A stretch of DNA of 64,000 nt from Thalassospira xianhensis MCCC 1A02616 (GCF_003326475.1 NZ_JPWA01000003.1:124001-188000), one strand, 5' to 3'; positions 8,486 to 17,346 are shown, counted from the first letter of the stretch. The notes: a model not told the origin generated them from the sequence alone. Numbers and translations are program-made.

Positions 8486-9442
8486 GTGGCAATGGTTACA
8501 AACCGACGGCAATATATATTGGAACTGGCGTCAGAAGCCGGTCGTGCGATGGATGCGGCTTTGGCCCCCGCAACACGTGCAAAATATGAATCAGCCTGGA
8601 AGCGTTATCAGGAGTGGTGTGCTCTACATGGGATCAAGGAAGCGATCGCTTCGCCAAGAACCGTCATTTTGTTTCTGACTGCACGTGCGAAAATAACGAA
8701 TTCTTCTTCGCTCGGACTGGATTTGGCTTCGATACGTCATTTTCTGGCAAAAAAAGGCACACCTCTTACCGATCCGAAACATGAAATCAAAAGGTTTCGC
8801 AGAGGGCTAGCGCGCCACCGTGCACGTGTCTCCAATGCAAAGCTTCCTCTAACGCCTGACCTGATATCCCAAATGCTTTCCGTGTTGCCCTCGTCAATCA
8901 AGGGACGCCGGGACCGTACCATGCTGCTGCTTGGCTTCTCGGGGGCATTGCGTAGAAGTGAATTGGTTAGCCTGACATGGAATGCGGTCAGGTTTGACGA
9001 TCAGATACTTCGCTTTGTGTTGGGGCCGATAAAAAACTCCGTGGACTCCGATACTCGAGTGATTCCACGTTTAGACAATGATTTTTGTGCCTGGCAAGCG
9101 ATGAGAAGCTGGCGACTTGAAACTTCGGGGCAAACAGATTTTTGTTTTTGCCGCATTCGCGATGACGGGGTCATCAACGCTCCCGTATCGGATCGGTATG
9201 TTGCCCGCCTGATTCAGCGTCAACTCAAGGTGATTGGCAAAAATCCGGATGATTATGCCGGCCATTCGCTTCGAAGTGGATTTGCAACATCTGCGTATTG
9301 GGCTGGTGTGCAGGAACGCGATATCCGCAAGGTAACAGGGCACCGGAGTGAAAGAGGGCTCCAGCCCTATTTGCACGCCAGAGAGCGAGGCCCTCATGTC
9401 GAAATATTCAAGATGTTCGATAAGCGACAGGAGAGTGAATGA
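8486..9442 (+). CDS. Tyrosine recombinase/integrase-like protein of the transposon
   Basis: 318 aa from GTG 8486, or 316 aa from ATG 8492; neither start has a clear ribosome site. The N-terminal core-binding domain (PATRAKYESAWKRYQEWC) is followed by a catalytic domain. The tyrosine recombinase residues are present: Arg in GALRRSEL, H-x2-R in GHSLRSGF, His in TGHRSERG and Tyr in LQPYLHAR. It is therefore probably able to cut and join DNA through a phosphotyrosine. It overlaps the 690-aa gene by the 4-base ATGA, so the two are one operon. A tyrosine recombinase tied to a Tn7-like core is unusual: it could resolve dimers, act at a dif-like site or assist targeting. Confidence 0.75.
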   Translation: MAMVTNRRQYILELASEAGRAMDAALAPATRAKYESAWKRYQEWCALHGIKEAIASPRTVILFLTARAKITNSSSLGLDLASIRHFLAKKGTPLTDPKHEIKRFRRGLARHRARVSNAKLPLTPDLISQMLSVLPSSIKGRRDRTMLLLGFSGALRRSELVSLTWNAVRFDDQILRFVLGPIKNSVDSDTRVIPRLDNDFCAWQAMRSWRLETSGQTDFCFCRIRDDGVINAPVSDRYVARLIQRQLKVIGKNPDDYAGHSLRSGFATSAYWAGVQERDIRKVTGHRSERGLQPYLHARERGPHVEIFKMFDKRQESE

Positions 9443-11511
9443 GTGAGAAAAACCCTTCCATTCAGACGCCGATTTATGATCCTGAGAAGCCTTTCGCAGA
9501 ACCTCATTTTTTAACCAATATTGTCGGTTTTACGCATGACCCAGTAGCCTCCATGGCTCAGGGTTTCCGTGCAGACCAGATCTGGGTTGTTTGCCGATTT
9601 GTGCCAGTTGAAGCCGGATATCGGTCAGACGAAATCGAAGTTAAAGAGCCCGATTATCGATTAGCCAGAAGTCAGTACGACAAGGCCATATATAGAAGAT
9701 TTCCAGCGCGACAGTTCCCGGATTTAAAAGAAGGGAGCATTTGGCCGCTGAAGGATAATCAACTTCCAAAATCATTAGATCGTTTCAGAGCGATTCTTGA
9801 TCCTTCAAAAATCCGATATGTCTGGAACATTGACGAATATGAAGACCTGCTTTGGCTTCGAGAAGACGGAGCAAGCCTGAAATTTCTATCGCACATGCCG
9901 ACACCTCAAATATTGATCAATGGTTTCGTGAGAAAACATTGGTTTGTTGAGGCTGAAAGGCAACAGGTTCGAGAATACGAACATGGAGAGTTCCAAACAA
10001 CGTTCCAGATCAGTAGTGCAGATTTGCTGCGGTATATTTTGGACCGATCATCAGAATTGACGATAGTTTTGCTTAATGGCGCGACCAAGTCGCCATACGA
10101 AATGCTGTTCCGGGAAACTCCATATTATACAGATCAGGGAGCCCTAAAAGCGAAGTCGCGTTACGTTAATGATGAGGGAAAGATTAAAGCAGCCCAAGTT
10201 CTGTTAGGGCTCCATTCTTACGGCAAAGCTGCTCTGCGAGTTGTGGCTCGGTGCAGGACAATGCTACTCAAAAAATACTTGCTAGATATGCCGTGGGAAA
10301 TTTCTCCCCCACAAATTCCATTGCCTTTCGACAAGCCGTTTGGCGTTGAATTCTATGGTAACGAAGTTGAATTAAACACCGAGATTCTTGATCCTGAACG
10401 GCAACAGATTGAATGGGTTGAAAACGAGCCCGGGATAGATGTTGTTCGACTTACCACGGTTATTGCAAAGAGAAAAACCACGGATATCCAGCTGGTCCTT
10501 CCCGAACGAAAGAAAAGAGAGCCGCGACAAGCTTCAGAGGGCATACCCGTTATCGAAAAATCCTATCCAAACAAAATTCATGGGGCTGTGGTTTCACCAC
10601 CCTCACCCGAAAAGAAGGAATATTTGGAAAAGCTCAAAGGCAATGAAGTTTATAGCAAACCCGCACATGCGGATTTGAACTTCAAGATTGTCAGGGAGAA
10701 AAATGACGGGGACGAGACCACTGGTCCCAAATATATGGTCACTCCAACTGAATCGGAAAAAGCTTCGTTTGGTGAAATGCTTCAGAGTGCGGGCCATTAT
10801 GTGGCTCAGAATTATGCACCAGACTACGAGGTGAAAAATGTCCGTTCAAATGACGAAGCTTTAGACGAAGGGCCTGTTCGGGAAATCTTCAGAAAATGTC
10901 CGGAGCCATTTCCCGAAGCACATATCGTTTCTTTGTCGCCTGTCACTGAGGGCAGTTCCTCGCTACATCTTAGGGGAAGCTTAAACGGTGCTGAAATCAG
11001 CTTCCCGCTTCCGGATCTGGCAACGGTTCTATGGAATATGCACCAGAATGGTGAAGCCAACATTCATACTCTTGCGCATGACTGGTTACCCGTCCACAGT
11101 GGTTCGATAGGTATGCTTGAGTTTCCGACCGATTGGAAAAAGACAATTGGACTTGGAACGCGAGAAAAGTCCCGCAACCTCTGTGCGATTGTTGCAAGGA
11201 TCGAAAGAAACAATATTCCCCGTTACCTGTTTTGTCTGGAGCGGCGTTATGTTCCTTCCGAGGACACATACAACGGGCGGCCGAATTTCATGATTAAACC
11301 GCGGACGGCAGCCGGGATAACAATCAGGGATATTTTCGATATTCTCTACTGTGGGGTTCTTAAGGACATCAATCACAGTGACCGCAACGGATGGCCAACC
11401 AATGCGGAACTTGAAAAAGCCACAGGAATACCGCAGCGATTACGTATCATTGATGCGTCCACCGATACGATGTGGGAGACAGTGAACTCAATGCTCGAGC
11501 ATCTTGGGTAA
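9439..11511 (+). CDS. Large transposon accessory protein, possibly TniE/TnsE-type
   Basis: 690 aa with no motif I can name with certainty. The start overlaps the recombinase stop (ATGA), and the gene is convergent with tniQ, 2 nt away. The layout of an N-terminal beta-rich part (IVGFTHDPVAS, DQIWVVCRFVP), a charged linker near 350-450 and a C-terminal domain (SRNLCAIVARIERN, PRYLFCLERR, HSDRNGWPTNAEL) loosely recalls TnsE of Tn7. Its place opposite tniCABD matches the gene called tniE in comM-site elements. I infer a role in target choice or transposition control together with the recombinase. A purely host-interaction or cargo role is the alternative. No transmembrane segment or nucleotide-binding loop is evident. 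Confidence 0.5.
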   Translation: MSEKNPSIQTPIYDPEKPFAEPHFLTNIVGFTHDPVASMAQGFRADQIWVVCRFVPVEAGYRSDEIEVKEPDYRLARSQYDKAIYRRFPARQFPDLKEGSIWPLKDNQLPKSLDRFRAILDPSKIRYVWNIDEYEDLLWLREDGASLKFLSHMPTPQILINGFVRKHWFVEAERQQVREYEHGEFQTTFQISSADLLRYILDRSSELTIVLLNGATKSPYEMLFRETPYYTDQGALKAKSRYVNDEGKIKAAQVLLGLHSYGKAALRVVARCRTMLLKKYLLDMPWEISPPQIPLPFDKPFGVEFYGNEVELNTEILDPERQQIEWVENEPGIDVVRLTTVIAKRKTTDIQLVLPERKKREPRQASEGIPVIEKSYPNKIHGAVVSPPSPEKKEYLEKLKGNEVYSKPAHADLNFKIVREKNDGDETTGPKYMVTPTESEKASFGEMLQSAGHYVAQNYAPDYEVKNVRSNDEALDEGPVREIFRKCPEPFPEAHIVSLSPVTEGSSSLHLRGSLNGAEISFPLPDLATVLWNMHQNGEANIHTLAHDWLPVHSGSIGMLEFPTDWKKTIGLGTREKSRNLCAIVARIERNNIPRYLFCLERRYVPSEDTYNGRPNFMIKPRTAAGITIRDIFDILYCGVLKDINHSDRNGWPTNAELEKATGIPQRLRIIDASTDTMWETVNSMLEHLG

Positions 11512-11513
11512 TT

Positions 11514-12479
11514 TCAGGTTTTATAGGCAAGGAAGGTTTCTGCAACTCTCCGAAATTCAGAACTTGTTGGTTTCCAATCGCGAAAAATATACCCCGTCGA
11601 GAAATCCGCTCGGGTCGCACAAGCAATGAATGTCCAGGGCCAGTTGGCCAGAATCCTTGCGGCAAAGGCCATTAGCTGATGACGATACAGGCATTCCATG
11701 GTTTCCATTTGGGGATAATATTCTGTTGGGAAAATCCAGTCAGGGCTTCCACCAGCAAGCTCACATATCGCAGTCCGGAACGCCTTGTTTCGTTCATACC
11801 TTGTTCCCAACGCTCTTGTGCAATCATGGATAAGGTCAAAGAAATCCAGTGACGTTCTGACAGGGACATCCCAGAAGAGCTTGTTTTCCAAAGCGCCCTC
11901 CAGCCGCTTCTGAAGCTCTACTGCCCGGCTGTCGCGTTTCAGGTGCGGCGCATGCCTCAGATCCGCTTGGCAAGCATCGCAATGCATCCATTTACCACGA
12001 TGAATACAGATAGGAGTACCACATTGCCAGCAGCGATCCCAAAGGCGCTGGTCGTGTCGGGAACAAGCAGTGATAAATGAAAAGCGCCATTTGAGCTTGA
12101 AGTACCCCTCCTCCAGAAGACAGAGAGGACAATAAGTTTGACCGTATCCCCGGCGCGTTCGGTGGTAAACACCCAGAGATGTGACATGTCGTTGTGTGCC
12201 CGATACTAGATAGTGCCGAAAGACAATACCCTCATAGTGCCGAATGATCGTTTGCAATGCCTGCGTCGGAGATGTCGCTGTCAAAGATGCGAGATGGCGA
12301 AGAATTTCAAAATCACCTGTTCGATCAGTGTCACGATTCCATATTGGCTTTCGATACCAGACAAGGTGACAGAAGGTCTGAAGATAAATGCCATTCTCAT
12401 ATGCTGTTCGAGCCAGCCAGCTTGACAAACTCTCCCCCGGTTTTGGTCTTGTCCTGACAGGGAGAAGTTTTGGCAGCAT
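11514..12479 (-). CDS. tniQ: TniQ/TnsD-family target-site selector
   Basis: 321 aa. It begins with the TniQ-type opening LPVRTRPKPGESLSSWLARTA. It then shows the zinc-finger pairs typical of the family: CPLC followed by CSRHDQRLWDRCWQCG, and HCDAC. TniQ/TnsD proteins bind the attachment site and recruit the TniB/TnsC ATPase; here the attachment site should be within comM. The start is 2 nt from the tniB stop in the same operon. The length is near that of short TniQ proteins and below Tn7 TnsD, so the C-terminal DNA-recognition part may be compact or helped by the plus-strand accessory proteins. Confidence 0.88.
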   Translation of the reverse strand: MLPKLLPVRTRPKPGESLSSWLARTAYENGIYLQTFCHLVWYRKPIWNRDTDRTGDFEILRHLASLTATSPTQALQTIIRHYEGIVFRHYLVSGTQRHVTSLGVYHRTRRGYGQTYCPLCLLEEGYFKLKWRFSFITACSRHDQRLWDRCWQCGTPICIHRGKWMHCDACQADLRHAPHLKRDSRAVELQKRLEGALENKLFWDVPVRTSLDFFDLIHDCTRALGTRYERNKAFRTAICELAGGSPDWIFPTEYYPQMETMECLYRHQLMAFAARILANWPWTFIACATRADFSTGYIFRDWKPTSSEFRRVAETFLAYKT

Positions 12480-12481
12480 CG

Positions 12482-13375
12482 TTACCCCACAATCTCCTGC
12501 GCATTGGCTGCACGTCTGGATGGGGAGACGTAATTGGCGCGCTGGAAATGTTCGGCATTTAGTGCGAGAGCGTTTTCCTGAATGGCGATGGTTGCCGCCT
12601 CGGAAACAAACATGATCATTTCGCCGATCGTTCTTTCCGACACAGTCAGAATTGTTTTGGCAATATCCGATTTATACAAATCTGACGATTCCGGAAATGG
12701 CAGGGTTGCTTCCAGAAGGAACAGAAATTTCCGGTAATCCCTGCCATCACGCCATTCCGGTAACGAAAAAAGCTTGAAACGGTTGGCCAGCTGGTCGTCG
12801 CTTTGAACGACGCGAACCGCATTCTTTGTGCCCGCGGCAATGATCGAAATCCGCAGTTCATTACTCAAAAAGCGCAGCATATTGAGAAATTGTCTTTGGT
12901 CGCTGAACCGGCCACCGAGAATGTTGTGCAGTTCATCGATTACAATGGCGCGGGTTCCAACAGCTCTCAGCAGAGTAAGCACTTGGGTTTCGAGGCGTGA
13001 CAAGGTATCGCTCGGCTTAAAGACAGCGCCGATATGATTGAGCAGCAGCGTGTAAAATCGTCGAAGCTCGGGTCCCGGGGGCATGGTGAGAAATAATAAG
13101 GGGATCCGGTCTGCTTCTTCAACGGGATTGCGTTCCGGAGGATGACGCTGGATCGCTTCCTCCAGGATCATGGTTTTTCCGTTGTTTGTTTGCCCGATAA
13201 GGAGCATCGAGGGAATTCGATGTGTCGGAGGGTGGTTGAGGATCATCTCGATCTCATCAAGCGCTTTGGTGCCCAGATCGTAGGACAGCCACTTTCGTGA
13301 TCTGATCCAGTGAAGTTTGGCGTTGGGATCAGCATTCACATAACGAAGGGCCTCAGGGTGGAGATGCTTTGTCAT
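12482..13375 (-). CDS. tniB: TniB/TnsC-family AAA+ ATPase
   Basis: 297 aa. Walker A is LLIGQTNNGKTMI and Walker B is AIVIDELHNIL, with the sensor-like stretch IIAAGTKNA and the TniB/TnsC-typical opening HWIRSRKWLSYDLGTKALDEI. It should polymerise on target DNA and link TniQ target recognition to the TnsA/TniA transposase. The ATG overlaps the tniA stop by 4 bases, so expression is coupled. The length is as expected for TniB. I see no missing key residue. Confidence 0.9.
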   Translation of the reverse strand: MTKHLHPEALRYVNADPNAKLHWIRSRKWLSYDLGTKALDEIEMILNHPPTHRIPSMLLIGQTNNGKTMILEEAIQRHPPERNPVEEADRIPLLFLTMPPGPELRRFYTLLLNHIGAVFKPSDTLSRLETQVLTLLRAVGTRAIVIDELHNILGGRFSDQRQFLNMLRFLSNELRISIIAAGTKNAVRVVQSDDQLANRFKLFSLPEWRDGRDYRKFLFLLEATLPFPESSDLYKSDIAKTILTVSERTIGEMIMFVSEAATIAIQENALALNAEHFQRANYVSPSRRAANAQEIVG

Positions 13376-15084
13376 CTGAGCTTGATCTCCGTTTCAATCA
13401 GAGATGGATCGAACTCTTCATCGAAATCGATATTATCTTCCGCGGGTAATGAAGGGGTTTGACGTGCCGGTTTTGGCAGCAGTGGTGCTGATGCATGTTG
13501 TTTTTTGTCGAGTTTACTCAAACGCCTCTGGTCCCGGGTTTTCTTCTGAGCTTCGGAAACCTGGGAGCGCATTTCCGACAACCCGGCAAAAACGCGATCT
13601 TCGTCAACCAAATCAGCCCCCTGCTTGCGAAGACGCCTGTTAAGGTAACGAAGCTCCCATAAAGTCATGGGTGGTTGGCTGATATCGCGGTATGGCAAGA
13701 CATAGTATTGCCGGTCATCAGGATGCCAAAGATACACTTTTGAAATATCGCGTGGATCGCGACGGATTTCGAACTGGCGCTTATCCCCATCCTCAAGCAA
13801 CTGCGACAGAATATCGGAATAATAGGTTATGTTGTCGATCCGGACGCCATAGCGTTGGACTGTTCTTGGAATGGTCGGCAGAAAATTGATCAAAAATGTC
13901 TGTTCGTCTTCCGGCATTCTGACATGTTGTCGAAGCTTGCCTGTACCGACATGACCCAAGCCCTGTTCAAATTTGGCCGCCGGCGGCATGTTGATACCAC
14001 TGTGAACTCGTTGATGGTAAACATCGACGATGAATGTCACCAGATATCGTTCAAGCTCTTTCAGGGTAAGACAGGCATGTTTGCGCGAATCATATTCACC
14101 ACGAATTTGCGTATTGGAAAAAGTGGTGCCAGGTACGCCATGCAGCTGTGAGACTAACGTGCCAAGAAAACGTTCAATAGTGCCGCCAAAGTTAGGTCGT
14201 TTCACAGGGCGATAATCAAGTGTTATGCCATATTCATCGCAACCTCTTTTGAACGCGTGACTGTGAAAATCACGACCGTTATCAACGAGAATACGATTGG
14301 GCAAACCTTGCATAGGCCAATCGCCTGAAATGCCCAGTTCTCTTAGCCAGCCTGCTTTCGGAAGAACGGCTTGGGTCAAACAAAGCGCGGTTGATAAAGT
14401 GCTGGGGGCTCCAAAGGAAATGTAAAGCGCAAGGCACGCTCGGCTGTAGCTGTCGACGGCAGACGTGATCCAGGCCCGGTCGATGATTTCTCGATATTGC
14501 GGATCTAAAAGAAACAGGTCGGATTTGGTATGATCGATCTGGATAATATCCAGTGGCCTGTCGGCGCCAGGCAAAGAACCCTTGAGAGGCAAATGCTTGA
14601 GCTGGGCTTCGCGCTTCGAATATCTTTTCTCTGTTGCGACAAAGGCTGGAACATCATTGATTCTTGCCCTGATCGTATTCGATGCTGGCGGTGAAATACC
14701 CGCTGCAAAACACCTCCGGCGCACTTCCTGAACAATTTTGCTGGGCTTTTTCTTTTCCTTGGTGAGGTAATCGGAAGAAATGACCTCGGCGATGATTTTT
14801 TCTTTTTGCGGGTCTATGCGTCGAGGTGTTTTGTTCCCTCGATCACGTCCAAGCACGAGCGAGGATGTCTGCCGACTTTCCTTGAACTTGCTTACCCATC
14901 GATAAAAGGTTGAAACGGGGCATCCCAGTTGATCGGCGTAGCTGGCAGCGAGCTCACGCGTTTTGGAGTCTGTGCTAAGCCAATCCTCAATAACCTGACG
15001 CCTTCTAATTGCTTTTTGCCATTCCTCATCATCAATGGCACGAGCAATATCACCGGTTACCTTCGTTCGAGATGGTTCTTCCAT
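13372..15084 (-). CDS. tniA: TniA/TnsB-family DDE transposase
   Basis: 570 aa. An N-terminal helix-turn-helix (DQLGCPVSTFYRWVSKF) is followed by an rve-type catalytic core. The DDE residues are visible: Asp in IIQIDHTKSD, Asp in ILVDNGRDFHS and Glu in GGTIERFLGTL. A C-terminal Mu-type beta-barrel segment and a lysine-rich tail follow; the tail would contact TniB/TnsC. It performs 3'-end cleavage and strand transfer. The tnsA stop lies 24 bp upstream and tniB overlaps downstream, all one minus-strand operon. The reading frame is intact. Confidence 0.92.
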   Translation of the reverse strand: MEEPSRTKVTGDIARAIDDEEWQKAIRRRQVIEDWLSTDSKTRELAASYADQLGCPVSTFYRWVSKFKESRQTSSLVLGRDRGNKTPRRIDPQKEKIIAEVISSDYLTKEKKKPSKIVQEVRRRCFAAGISPPASNTIRARINDVPAFVATEKRYSKREAQLKHLPLKGSLPGADRPLDIIQIDHTKSDLFLLDPQYREIIDRAWITSAVDSYSRACLALYISFGAPSTLSTALCLTQAVLPKAGWLRELGISGDWPMQGLPNRILVDNGRDFHSHAFKRGCDEYGITLDYRPVKRPNFGGTIERFLGTLVSQLHGVPGTTFSNTQIRGEYDSRKHACLTLKELERYLVTFIVDVYHQRVHSGINMPPAAKFEQGLGHVGTGKLRQHVRMPEDEQTFLINFLPTIPRTVQRYGVRIDNITYYSDILSQLLEDGDKRQFEIRRDPRDISKVYLWHPDDRQYYVLPYRDISQPPMTLWELRYLNRRLRKQGADLVDEDRVFAGLSEMRSQVSEAQKKTRDQRRLSKLDKKQHASAPLLPKPARQTPSLPAEDNIDFDEEFDPSLIETEIKLR

Positions 15085-15108
15085 CCGCAGATTTCTCCGC
15101 TATTCTTT

Positions 15109-15924
15109 TCATATCGAGTCCGAAACATACCATGTTTTGACAAGTGTTTGTTCGTGAATCGGTTCGAAGGGGTCGGAATACACCTGATTGGTGGCAAGCA
15201 TCCGCAAGAGCTCTCTGCGAACCAGTGTCTCGTCATAACCTGGAAAGTCTGTCGCAAGTATCTCACTGATCGTGACGGCTCTACGTGATTGAATCAACAA
15301 ATCAATCTCGAACTGCAGCCGATCAAGAGTTGGTTCGAACCGATATGGGGTAAGCATTTTGGTCCGTTGCAGTTCTGAAGTCCTGATTTCGTTTTCCGTG
15401 AAGACAGCAAACTTCCATCCCCTGAGATTCGCCCAGCGTCGGGCATGGCCAAACTTGGAGAAAAGTTTAGGTCTTTCTGAACCAGTTAGATCGGAGAGGT
15501 ATTTGACTTCGACGAGCAGGGTAACCAGGGGGCGACTTGAACGAGCTGATCCGGAGGATTGATAAACCACAAGATAGTCAGGGGTATAAACAGCCTCCTT
15601 CTGATACTCATCGTAATAGCGAATGGTGACCGGCTGGGATTCGATAACTCTGACACCGGGCCGACCTGCCGTCAGAAAAACGAAGTCTCTCTCCAATGTG
15701 GATTCAAAAGGTATCTGGGGGATGTCTGGTGCAACTTTCGCCAGCCCGGTTACGGACCTTATTCCGGGGCGGATTTCCCGTGTGCCGTATGTCTCCTGCA
15801 TGAAGTCGGTGATCTGGTCGAACATCTGCTCGCCTGGGCTGAAATTTTCCGAGAATCTCAGATTTTCCTGCTCAGTCTCATATTTAGAGAGCCAGTCGCC
15901 CCATATGTCTCTGTTTTTGTTCAT
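15109..15924 (-). CDS. tnsA: TnsA-family transposon endonuclease
   Basis: 271 aa from ATG 15924; an in-frame ATG at 15939 would add 5 residues. The restriction-endonuclease-like fold is marked by FESTLERDF (Glu), YTPDYLVVY (Asp) and LLVEVKYLSD (E-x-K), the catalytic trio of TnsA. A C-terminal TnsA domain follows. With TniA it makes double-strand breaks at the transposon ends, giving excision rather than cointegrates. The gene begins only 18-33 bp inside the transposon tip, so transposase-binding repeats at this end must overlap its coding sequence. It corresponds to the tniC gene of Tn6022-type elements. Confidence 0.88.
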   Translation of the reverse strand: MNKNRDIWGDWLSKYETEQENLRFSENFSPGEQMFDQITDFMQETYGTREIRPGIRSVTGLAKVAPDIPQIPFESTLERDFVFLTAGRPGVRVIESQPVTIRYYDEYQKEAVYTPDYLVVYQSSGSARSSRPLVTLLVEVKYLSDLTGSERPKLFSKFGHARRWANLRGWKFAVFTENEIRTSELQRTKMLTPYRFEPTLDRLQFEIDLLIQSRRAVTISEILATDFPGYDETLVRRELLRMLATNQVYSDPFEPIHEQTLVKTWYVSDSI

Positions 15925-15957
15925 ACCTGTTAATCCCATATTTTACAGAATTTCACA
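15857..15957 (-). repeat. Right transposon end with degenerate TniA-binding-like repeats
   Basis: Read inward from comM the element begins TGTGAAATTC. Three copies of an ATATG-centred motif follow, at 15937-15941, 15902-15906 and 15879-15883. Their flanks are similar (TAAAATATGGGA, GACATATGGGG, TAAATATGAGA), and a weaker fourth copy lies further in. Multiple spaced sites are usual at Tn7-like ends. The boundary at 15957/15958 is inferred from the ACA/TGT tip and from comM codon phase. Confidence 0.45.
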
Positions 15958-16630
15958 CGGTGGTCATCGCGTGCGTCCGGGCGAAATTTCGCTGGCGCAT
16001 CATGGTGTGCTGTTTTTGGATGAATTACCGGAATTTCAGCGCAATGTGCTGGATGCGTTGCGGCAACCACTTGAAACCGGGCAGGTATCTGTGGCACGTG
16101 CCAATGCGCACGTGACTTACCCCGCGCGCGTTCAGCTGGTCGCGGCGATGAACCCTTGCCGGTGCGGATATCTGGGTGACAATGACCTTGCCTGTACGCG
16201 GGCACCGCGCTGTGGCGAGGATTATCAGGCGCGAATATCAGGGCCGTTGCTGGATCGCTTTGACATTCAGATCGACGTTCCGGCAGTCCGGCCTGAGGAA
16301 CTTGACCTTCCCTCAGGTGGGGAGACGACGCAAACCGTCCGGGATCGGGTTCTGGCCGCGCGTGCTGTTCAGTCATTACGATATAAAAATGACCATATTT
16401 CAACCAATGCCGAGGCAGATGGTGAAGTGCTGCAGGCAGCTGCGGCACTTGATACTGATGGTCGTGGTCTTTTGCAGGATGCCGCGCGTCAGATGAGACT
16501 TTCGGCACGCGGGTATCATCGTGTTTTGCGCGTTGCACGCACAATTGCCGACCTGGCAGGTATGGATGGCGTCAAGCGTAGCCATATTGCGGAAGCTCTT
16601 GGCTATCGGCATATGGTGTATCGGCGATAA
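15958..16630 (+). pseudogene. comM: comM 3' remnant, interrupted by the transposon
   Basis: The reading frame resumes at a glycine run and encodes about 223 residues of the ComM/YifB Mg-chelatase-like AAA+ protein: VRPGEISLAHHGVLFLDELP (Walker B region), QLVAAMNPCRCG, a zinc-like cysteine set, GPLLDRFDI and the C-terminal MRLSARGYHRVLRVARTIAD. ComM is a hexameric helicase that promotes branch migration in natural transformation. The N-terminal half, with Walker A, is missing and should lie beyond the far transposon end. There is no start or promoter for this fragment, so the protein is presumed lost. The open frame extends upstream into antisense tnsA, but that part is not comM. Confidence 0.9.
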
Positions 16631-17194
16631 TCAGGAAATGCGTGAAATACGATAAACCGACGATGGTGGCACATTACGAACAATGGTGCCAATTCGAACG
16701 GATTTAAGACCCATCCGGTTCATAATGGCGATGGGTACCGGGCAGCGCGGGCCATAGGTAAACTGATAAAATGCCCCATCGGGTCCGAGATAACGGAATG
16801 CACCGTTCAATACTCCCATCACCTGACGCGGGCGCATCGACAGTAAAGGTAGTCCGCTGATAGCGGCACCAAGGCCGTGCTCAGGATACAAATCGCTGCG
16901 GGCAAGCCGGGTGGCATCAGTGTGAAAAACACGGGCGCGCGGATAGCGATCTGCCAGAAGGCGCGCGAATTCTGCCCCGGCTTCAATCAGGGTCAGTTCG
17001 CCTTCATCAAGACCGCGCGCAATCAGCGCCCGAGTAAAAACACCGGTTCCCGGTCCAAGCTCCAATACCGGTCCGGTCGTGGGGGAAATTTCAGACGTAA
17101 TCATTTCTGCCAGAGCCGGGCTGGAAGGCGATATGGCCGAAACGCGTCTGGGATCGGCTACCCAGGCCCGGAAGAACGGCAAAAGATCTGACAT
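16631..17194 (-). CDS. SAM-dependent methyltransferase, phospholipid N-methyltransferase-like
   Basis: 187 aa from ATG 17194; the frame is open further upstream but without family-like sequence. Motif I (VLELGPGTGVFTRALI) and post-I acidic residue (LTLIEAG) define a class I SAM methyltransferase. The opening FFRAWVADPRRVSAISPSSP is typical of the PmtA/rRNA-dimethylase-like group that methylates phosphatidylethanolamine towards phosphatidylcholine. I therefore favour a lipid methyltransferase, though a related small-molecule enzyme is possible. It converges with the comM remnant with no gap, and no operon partner is evident. Confidence 0.65.
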   Translation of the reverse strand: MSDLLPFFRAWVADPRRVSAISPSSPALAEMITSEISPTTGPVLELGPGTGVFTRALIARGLDEGELTLIEAGAEFARLLADRYPRARVFHTDATRLARSDLYPEHGLGAAISGLPLLSMRPRQVMGVLNGAFRYLGPDGAFYQFTYGPRCPVPIAIMNRMGLKSVRIGTIVRNVPPSSVYRISRIS

Positions 17195-17346
17195 GGCGGT
17201 TCCCTGTACTGACCACGAATGACGATATTTCCCCGACTGGTGCACTATATGGGGATGGGAAGATGTGCAGTGCAACGTGTTGTCACGAAATATCGATCCC
17301 CATCATGTCGTTACAGGTGCGGGTTTGTGTTCTTTTTGTGGGGCTG

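Larger units (their letters stand above)
1..15957. mobile_element. Right-hand portion of a Tn7-like transposon inserted in comM
   Basis: The segment runs from the window edge to the point where comM coding sequence resumes. Next to comM it carries tnsA, tniA (TnsB-like), tniB (TnsC-like) and tniQ (TnsD-like) in that order on the minus strand, the standard core of a heteromeric Tn7-like transposase. Having both TnsA and a DDE transposase points to cut-and-paste movement. The right tip reads TGT when viewed into the element, as expected for this group. Known comM-site elements (Tn6022 and the AbaR islands of Acinetobacter) share this layout, so this is probably a distant alphaproteobacterial relative. 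Defence-type cargo fills 0.2-8.1 kb. The left end and first half of comM lie outside the window, so total size is unknown. Confidence 0.85.

Noticed and set aside
11514-15924. CRISPR-associated transposon (CAST)
   Set aside because: TniQ and TnsC-like genes are present, but there is no Cas12k, Cascade or array in the window; insertion in comM fits a TniQ/TnsD fixed-site element.
1-15957. Antibiotic-resistance cargo as in AbaR
   Set aside because: No resistance genes, class 1 integron parts or insertion sequences are visible in this portion; the unseen left part could still hold some.
15623-16630. 335-aa intact gene spanning tnsA antisense and comM
   Set aside because: Only the part after about 15958 is ComM-like; the first third is the complement of tnsA and arises from an open antisense frame.
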